Assembly (NCBI GenBank): GCA_964641215.1
Contig: CAZXKD010000099.1
Coordinates: 1 to 10,344 of the forward strand
Origin: 13-1-40CM-70-15 sp964641215
Lineage (GTDB): Bacteria > Gemmatimonadota > Gemmatimonadetes > Gemmatimonadales > GWC2-71-9
Direction of reading: 5' to 3'
DNA length: 10,344 nucleotides
This document shows, in pieces, positions 7,267-10,344 of this stretch; positions within the stretch are counted from its first letter, which is position 1; every line of letters begins with the position of its first letter. The position numbers and the translations under genes were made by a program. The notes beneath the pieces were generated by a model. It saw only the letters and a program-made list of their open reading frames with translations, did not search any database and was not told where the DNA came from.

Positions 7267-7981
7267 AGGGGAGGAGGAGGCCGGGAAGCTTGCCGCCCGC
7301 GCCATCGAGCGTGCGGTGTGGCTCGCGCGAGGCGGCGAAGTGGATGCCATCGTCACGGGGCCGGTGCACAAGCAAGCGCTGCACCGCGCGGGTCACCGCC
7401 ATCCCGGCGTCACCGAGTTCCTCGCCCACCTGGTGGGCGACGCCGAGGTGGCGATGATGCTCGCGACCCCCACACTCCGCGTCGTGCTCGTCACCACGCA
7501 TATCCCGTTGCGTGAAGTGGTGCGGCACATCACCACGGACCGCGTCGTGCGCGTCGGGAGGCTCACCGCCGAGGCGCTCCGGGCCTGGTGGGGGATCGCG
7601 GCCCCGCGGCTCGCGGTCTGTGCCCTGAACCCGCACGCCGGCGACGGCGGCCTCTTCGGGGACGAGGACGACCGGATCCTCAGGCCCGCCGCCCAGCAGC
7701 TCGGCGCCACCGGCCCGCTCAGCGCGGACACCGTGTTCGTGCGTGCCTTGCGGGGCGAGTTCGACGCGGTGCTCACCCCCTACCACGACATCGGCATGAC
7801 GGCCGTGAAAGTGTCCGGCTTCGGGCGCGGCGTGAATGTGACGCTCGGCCTGCCGTTCCCACGGACATCTCCGGATCACGGCACGGCGTTCGATATCGCC
7901 GGAAAGGGAGTCGCGGATCCGTCGTCGATGCGGGCGGCACTGGAGTTGGCCGTCCAGCTGGCCGGCAAGGTCAGGAAGTAG
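7070..7981 (+). CDS. pdxA: 4-hydroxythreonine-4-phosphate dehydrogenase PdxA
   Basis: PdxA oxidises 4-phosphohydroxy-L-threonine with NAD in the DXP-dependent pyridoxal phosphate pathway. From GTG 7070 the protein has 303 residues (E. coli 329). Family marks are LGDPRGIGPEV, VTGPVHK, TTHIPLR (metal His 144), LNPHAGDGG (metal His 189), YHDIG (metal His 239), and VKVSGFGRGVNVTLGLPFPRTSPDHGTA with the Lys, Asn and Arg that bind substrate. In E. coli the substrate-binding pair is His-Thr in GHTE; here it reads GVTE, with Val at 7409-7411. The N-terminal lobe is about 25 residues shorter than in E. coli, with GVGEWGKGKGEEE filling the gap. GTG 7070 lies after the C tract and ten residues before the conserved core. 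ATG 6998 in the same frame would add 24 mostly proline residues and overlap SurA coding; neither start has a good Shine-Dalgarno. The 3' end overlaps the convergent gene by 11 bases. Confidence 0.9.
   Translation: MAVPPSPRPRLAVTLGDPRGIGPEVVAGALGRGSLEADVVLVGPDDQLQGIAARSRLGVGEWGKGKGEEEAGKLAARAIERAVWLARGGEVDAIVTGPVHKQALHRAGHRHPGVTEFLAHLVGDAEVAMMLATPTLRVVLVTTHIPLREVVRHITTDRVVRVGRLTAEALRAWWGIAAPRLAVCALNPHAGDGGLFGDEDDRILRPAAQQLGATGPLSADTVFVRALRGEFDAVLTPYHDIGMTAVKVSGFGRGVNVTLGLPFPRTSPDHGTAFDIAGKGVADPSSMRAALELAVQLAGKVRK
7244..7285 (+). repeat. G/A-rich low-complexity tract inside pdxA
   Basis: Five runs of three to five G separated by A, T or AAT/TAAA, then three GAG-like repeats, encode GVGEWGKGKGEEE. 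The frame is the same before and after. It replaces a longer stretch of the N-terminal lobe found in E. coli PdxA, so this is a substitution rather than a simple insertion. Confidence 0.6.
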
Positions 7982-9326
7982 CCACTGCGACGCGCACCTT
8001 GCCGACCCGCCGTCCCTCCATTTCGAGGATCTCGAACACCGCCCCGGGCAGGTTCACCTGGTCGCCCACCTTGGGAAGCCGGCCCAGCGCGCCGAACAGC
8101 AACCCGCCGATCGTCGTGTAATCGCTGTCGTCGAGCGTGAGCCCGTAGGCCTCGTTCACGTCCTTGATTTCGGTGCCGCCCGAGATGACGGGAGAGGTGG
8201 TCCCTCCCCCGCCTCCGCTCGCGCCGGTGAGGGCGGTGGCCGGCGCCCGGTCGTACTCGTCGTAGATCTGGCCGACGATCTCCTCCAACAGATCCTCCAT
8301 CGTGACCAGGCCGGCGGTGCCGCCGAACTCGTCCAGCACGATGGCAAGATGCACCTTCTGGCGTTTCATGTCGGCCAGCACGTCCTCGACTTCCCGCGTG
8401 CCGGGGACGAAGAACGCCAGCCGCATCACCGCCTCCACCGTCCCTCCCTTTCCGCCCCGCAGGCCGGCGAGGATCGCTTTGGCGTGCACGGTGCCGACGA
8501 TGTCGTCGAGCGACTGGCGGTACACGGGATATCGGGAGCGACCCGCTGCCGCCACGCGGTCGGCCGCCTGCTCCAGCGGGAGGTCGGCCGGGAGGGCCAC
8601 CATCTGGGTGCGCGGGGTCATGACTTCGCGCGCGCTCTTCTCGCTGAACTCGAACACCCCTTCGAGCATGCGGGCGTCGGAGGCCTCGAGCGAGCCGAGC
8701 GCGCGGCTCTGCTCGACCAGCATGCGGATCTCCTCCGGGGAATGGATCCGCTCGAGCTCGGCCGTGGCCCCGCTGATGCCCAGCAGCCGCACCACGCGGT
8801 TGGCGCTGCGGTTCAGCAGCTCCGTGACGGGGCGGGTGATCCACGAGAAGAGGATGAGCGGAGCCGCGATCCAGCGGCTCGTGCCCTCGGGGTAGGTGAT
8901 CGCCCAGGCCTTGGGCGCCTGCTCGCCGAACACGACGTGCAGGAACGTGATGATGGTCAGCGCCACGAAGGAGGCGACGCCGCCGCGCGTCAGGAAGGCG
9001 AGCGCGGCCGGCAACGTCGCGAACCAGTCTCGGAACAGGTGGGCGACGGTGTCCTGGGCGACGTAGCCGAGGAGGATCGACGCCAGGGTGATGCCGAGCT
9101 GTGCGGCGGAGAGCTGGCGGTACAGGTCCTGGAGGGCAGCCTGCACGGTCTTGGCTTTGCGATCGCCCCGCCGCACCATCGCCTCGATGCGCGTGCGCCG
9201 CGTCGCGACCAGCGCGAACTCCGCGGCCACGAAAAACGCGTTCGCCGCGACCAGAACGATCACGGCGAGAAGGCGCAGAGCGAGCGATCCGGTCGCGGGG
9301 GCGGGGAGGGGGGGAGGCGCGGCCAT
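7971..9326 (-). CDS. DUF21/CNNM - CBS pair - CorC_HlyC membrane protein
   Basis: This 451-residue protein belongs to the hemolysin-C/CorC family; characterised relatives are linked to magnesium or cobalt efflux, so ion transport is likely but the ion cannot be read here. The membrane DUF21 (CNNM) domain spans about 14-195, with hydrophobic segments at 16-40, 75-95, 105-134 and 150-165, and FFVAAEFALVATRRTRIEAM and HVVFGEQAPK as typical motifs. CBS 1 is at about 235-290 (EVMTPRTQMVAL, SRYPVYRQSLDDIVGTVHAK) and CBS 2 at about 298-352 (VHLAIVLDEFGGTAGLVTMEDLLEEIVG). The C-terminal CorC_HlyC domain is at 382-447. Glycine-rich low-complexity stretches interrupt the CBS pair (GGKGG near 291) and the linker before the last domain (SGGGGG at 370-375). 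ATG at 9326-9324 is followed by a proline-rich MAAPPPLPAP from a C-run tract on the coding strand (plus 9298-9316). No Shine-Dalgarno is visible. It is convergent with pdxA and divergent from the metal exporter. Confidence 0.93.
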   Translation of the reverse strand: MAAPPPLPAPATGSLALRLLAVIVLVAANAFFVAAEFALVATRRTRIEAMVRRGDRKAKTVQAALQDLYRQLSAAQLGITLASILLGYVAQDTVAHLFRDWFATLPAALAFLTRGGVASFVALTIITFLHVVFGEQAPKAWAITYPEGTSRWIAAPLILFSWITRPVTELLNRSANRVVRLLGISGATAELERIHSPEEIRMLVEQSRALGSLEASDARMLEGVFEFSEKSAREVMTPRTQMVALPADLPLEQAADRVAAAGRSRYPVYRQSLDDIVGTVHAKAILAGLRGGKGGTVEAVMRLAFFVPGTREVEDVLADMKRQKVHLAIVLDEFGGTAGLVTMEDLLEEIVGQIYDEYDRAPATALTGASGGGGGTTSPVISGGTEIKDVNEAYGLTLDDSDYTTIGGLLFGALGRLPKVGDQVNLPGAVFEILEMEGRRVGKVRVAVATS

Positions 9327-9335
9327 CGGCCACGG

Positions 9336-9363
9336 AACCTAGCGGGTGCCGACCCGACTTCAA
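9336..9363 (-). promoter_or_regulatory. candidate promoter of the CNNM/CBS gene
   Basis: On the minus strand TTGAAG (plus 9358-9363) is followed after 16 bases by TAGGTT (plus 9336-9341), a weak sigma70-like pair. Transcription would begin within a few bases of the ATG at 9326, giving an almost leaderless message, consistent with the missing Shine-Dalgarno. Dyad 1 lies two bases upstream of the -35 element. This is pattern matching only. Confidence 0.25.
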
Positions 9364-9365
9364 GC

Positions 9366-9378
9366 GTGGCCCTACCAC
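9366..9378. promoter_or_regulatory. 13-base dyad 1, possible operator
   Basis: GTGG-CCCTA-CCAC is a 4-base inverted repeat around a 5-base centre. It matches dyad 2 in reverse complement at 11 of 13 positions; the two differences are a swapped base pair (T-A for C-G) that keeps the symmetry. It sits beside the candidate promoter of the minus-strand gene. Confidence 0.4.
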
Positions 9379-9409
9379 GTTCTCACGCCGCGGCTTCCGC
9401 GATTCCGCG

Positions 9410-9439
9410 TTGCCCCGCGGTAGGGCCGCACGGTATGTT
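9410..9439 (+). promoter_or_regulatory. candidate promoter of the CDF exporter gene
   Basis: TTGCCC (9410-9415) and TATGTT (9434-9439) each match the sigma70 consensus at four of six positions, with an 18-base spacer. Dyad 2 (9417-9429) fills most of that spacer, an arrangement seen with metal regulators such as the MerR family, though repressors would also fit. The implied leader is about 12 bases and includes the GGAG. Confidence 0.3.
9417..9429. promoter_or_regulatory. 13-base dyad 2, possible operator in the exporter promoter
   Basis: GCGG-TAGGG-CCGC is an inverted repeat with a 5-base centre and the mirror partner of dyad 1. Together they give a perfect 9-base inverted repeat (9368-9376 and 9419-9427). 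The position between the candidate -35 and -10 suggests an operator. Confidence 0.4.
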
Positions 9440-9447
9440 CTTCGTGC

Positions 9448-9451
9448 GGAG
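9448..9451 (+). promoter_or_regulatory. ribosome binding site that decides the exporter start
   Basis: GGAG abuts the ATG at 9452 but is six bases before the in-frame ATG at 9458, so the second ATG is the better start. Confidence 0.65.
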
Positions 9452-9457
9452 ATGACC

Positions 9458-10344
9458 ATGGCTTCACTACCGATCGACGTCCAGTGCTCCCACACCGCCC
9501 CCGCCCGTGGCGAAAGCGCCCGGCGGATGGCGCTGGTTCTGGGCATCACGGCGATCGTCATGGGCGCTGAGGCGGTGGGCGGCTGGCTGGCCCATTCCCT
9601 GGCGCTGCTCGCCGACGCGGGCCACATGCTCGCCGACGTGGCCGCCCTCGGCCTCGCGGTGTTCGTGGCGCGCGTGGCGCAACGGCCGGCCACGCCGGAG
9701 CGCTCCTACGGGCTGCAGCGGCTCGAAATCCTCGCCGCGCTCGTCAACGGCGCGGCGCTCATCGCGATCGCGGCGGGGATCGGGATCGAGGCCTGGCACC
9801 GCTTCCACAATCCCCCCACCGTCCGAGCGGGCCTGCTGATCGGCGTGGCCACTTCGGGGCTCGTCGCCAACCTCGCCAGCATGCGCATCCTGCATCACGG
9901 CCACGACCACTCCCTCAACCAGCGCGGGGCGTACCTGCACGTGGTGAGCGACGCTCTCGGCGCCCTCGGCGCGATCGCGGCCGGCGTGATCATCCTCGTG
10001 ACTGGGTGGACGCTGGCCGACCCGTTGATCTCGGTCGCCATCGGTGCCCTGATCCTCAATGGTGCCTGGCGGCTGGTGAAGGAAAGTGTGGACGTCCTGC
10101 TCGAAGCGACTCCGGCCCACATCTCCCTTCCCGCGGTGCACGATCGCCTCGTCTCCGTGCCCGGGGTCGAGTCGGTTCACGACCTTCACGTCTGGACCGT
10201 TACCAGCGGCGTCGTGGCCCTCTCCGGCCACCTCGTGGTCAAGAATCCCTCGGACAACCAGCCGGTACTGGAGGAAGTCCAGGGTCGGATGCAGGGCGAG
10301 TTCGGCATCCGGCACGTGACCGTGCAGCTGGAGAAGAGCCAGAT
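9458..10344 (+). CDS. cation diffusion facilitator (CDF/CzcD-type) metal exporter, 3' end cut
   Basis: CDF proteins are inner-membrane antiporters that export Zn2+ or related divalent ions in exchange for protons. The frame is open to the window edge (295 codons); the end IRHVTVQLEKSQ is close to the usual family C-terminus, so little is missing. About six membrane segments lie between residues 23 and 205. The transport-site motifs are DAGHMLAD in segment 2 (His56, Asp60) and HVVSD in segment 5 (His161, Asp165). This His/Asp plus His/Asp set is the one associated with zinc selectivity in ZnT proteins, while E. coli YiiP has an Asp in place of the first His. A short His-rich loop HHGHDH is at 146-151. 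The cytoplasmic metal-binding-type domain follows (LLEATPAHISLPAVHDRLVSVPGVESVHDLHVWTV). Start 9458 is preferred over 9452 from the GGAG spacing. The gene is divergent from the CNNM/CBS gene, which may also move divalent ions, so shared metal control through the dyads is plausible. Confidence 0.92.
   Translation, partial: MASLPIDVQCSHTAPARGESARRMALVLGITAIVMGAEAVGGWLAHSLALLADAGHMLADVAALGLAVFVARVAQRPATPERSYGLQRLEILAALVNGAALIAIAAGIGIEAWHRFHNPPTVRAGLLIGVATSGLVANLASMRILHHGHDHSLNQRGAYLHVVSDALGALGAIAAGVIILVTGWTLADPLISVAIGALILNGAWRLVKESVDVLLEATPAHISLPAVHDRLVSVPGVESVHDLHVWTVTSGVVALSGHLVVKNPSDNQPVLEEVQGRMQGEFGIRHVTVQLEKSQ

Noticed and set aside
6040..7371. Minus-strand open frame (443 codons) over surA and the pdxA start
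   Set aside because: A shadow of surA; the glycine run is only the complement of the C tract.
7971..7981. Space for a bidirectional terminator between pdxA and the CNNM/CBS gene
   Set aside because: The two genes overlap by 11 bases and I see no hairpin with flanking T or A runs there.
9452..9457. ATG 9452 as start of the metal exporter
   Set aside because: The GGAG directly touches it, leaving no spacing; ATG 9458 has a six-base gap.
7876..9693. Long minus-strand open frame (605 codons) covering the CNNM/CBS gene and part of the exporter
   Set aside because: It is a different frame of the real CNNM/CBS gene, rich in Arg, Gly and Pro, with no family motifs.

Overview
The window is very GC-rich, gene-dense bacterial chromosome with no mobile element, RNA gene or CRISPR array that I can see. 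Gene content and order (BatA-like membrane protein, mfd, a parvulin lipoprotein, a SurA-like parvulin, pdxA) and the protein style suggest a Gram-negative soil or environmental bacterium. My best guess is Gemmatimonadota or a relative, from memory of similar gene orders, not from a search.

Layout. Positions 1-931 hold the 3' part of a membrane protein gene that changes reading frame at a run of G. It overlaps mfd (931-4239) by one base. Mfd is the transcription-repair coupling factor and all its domains are recognisable. It is followed after 8 bases by a parvulin-type peptidyl-prolyl isomerase lipoprotein (4248-5711), then after one base by a SurA-like periplasmic chaperone/isomerase (from 5713), then by pdxA (vitamin B6 synthesis, to 7981). 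These five genes share the plus strand with almost no spacers and probably form one operon. The surA-pdxA adjacency also occurs in E. coli. A DUF21/CBS/CorC_HlyC membrane protein (9326-7971, minus strand) converges on pdxA with an 11-base overlap. It is divergent from a cation diffusion facilitator metal exporter (from 9458, plus strand) that runs off the window end. Their 131-base divergent spacer carries two matching 13-base dyads, one inside a candidate promoter spacer.

What stands out. Short low-complexity tracts built from G runs broken by single A's (GGGAGGG style, or the C/T complement) recur in six of the seven genes. They nearly always fall in linkers or at protein ends. Most keep the reading frame. 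One (about 239-283) breaks the BatA-like gene. Another (7005-7088, with 18 C in a row) erases the SurA C-terminus and stop and blurs the pdxA start. They may be real slippery repeats, possibly phase-variable, or partly sequencing and assembly error; the sequence alone cannot decide. A second oddity is PdxA with valine where E. coli PdxA has a substrate-binding histidine. I found no clearly new multi-gene system.
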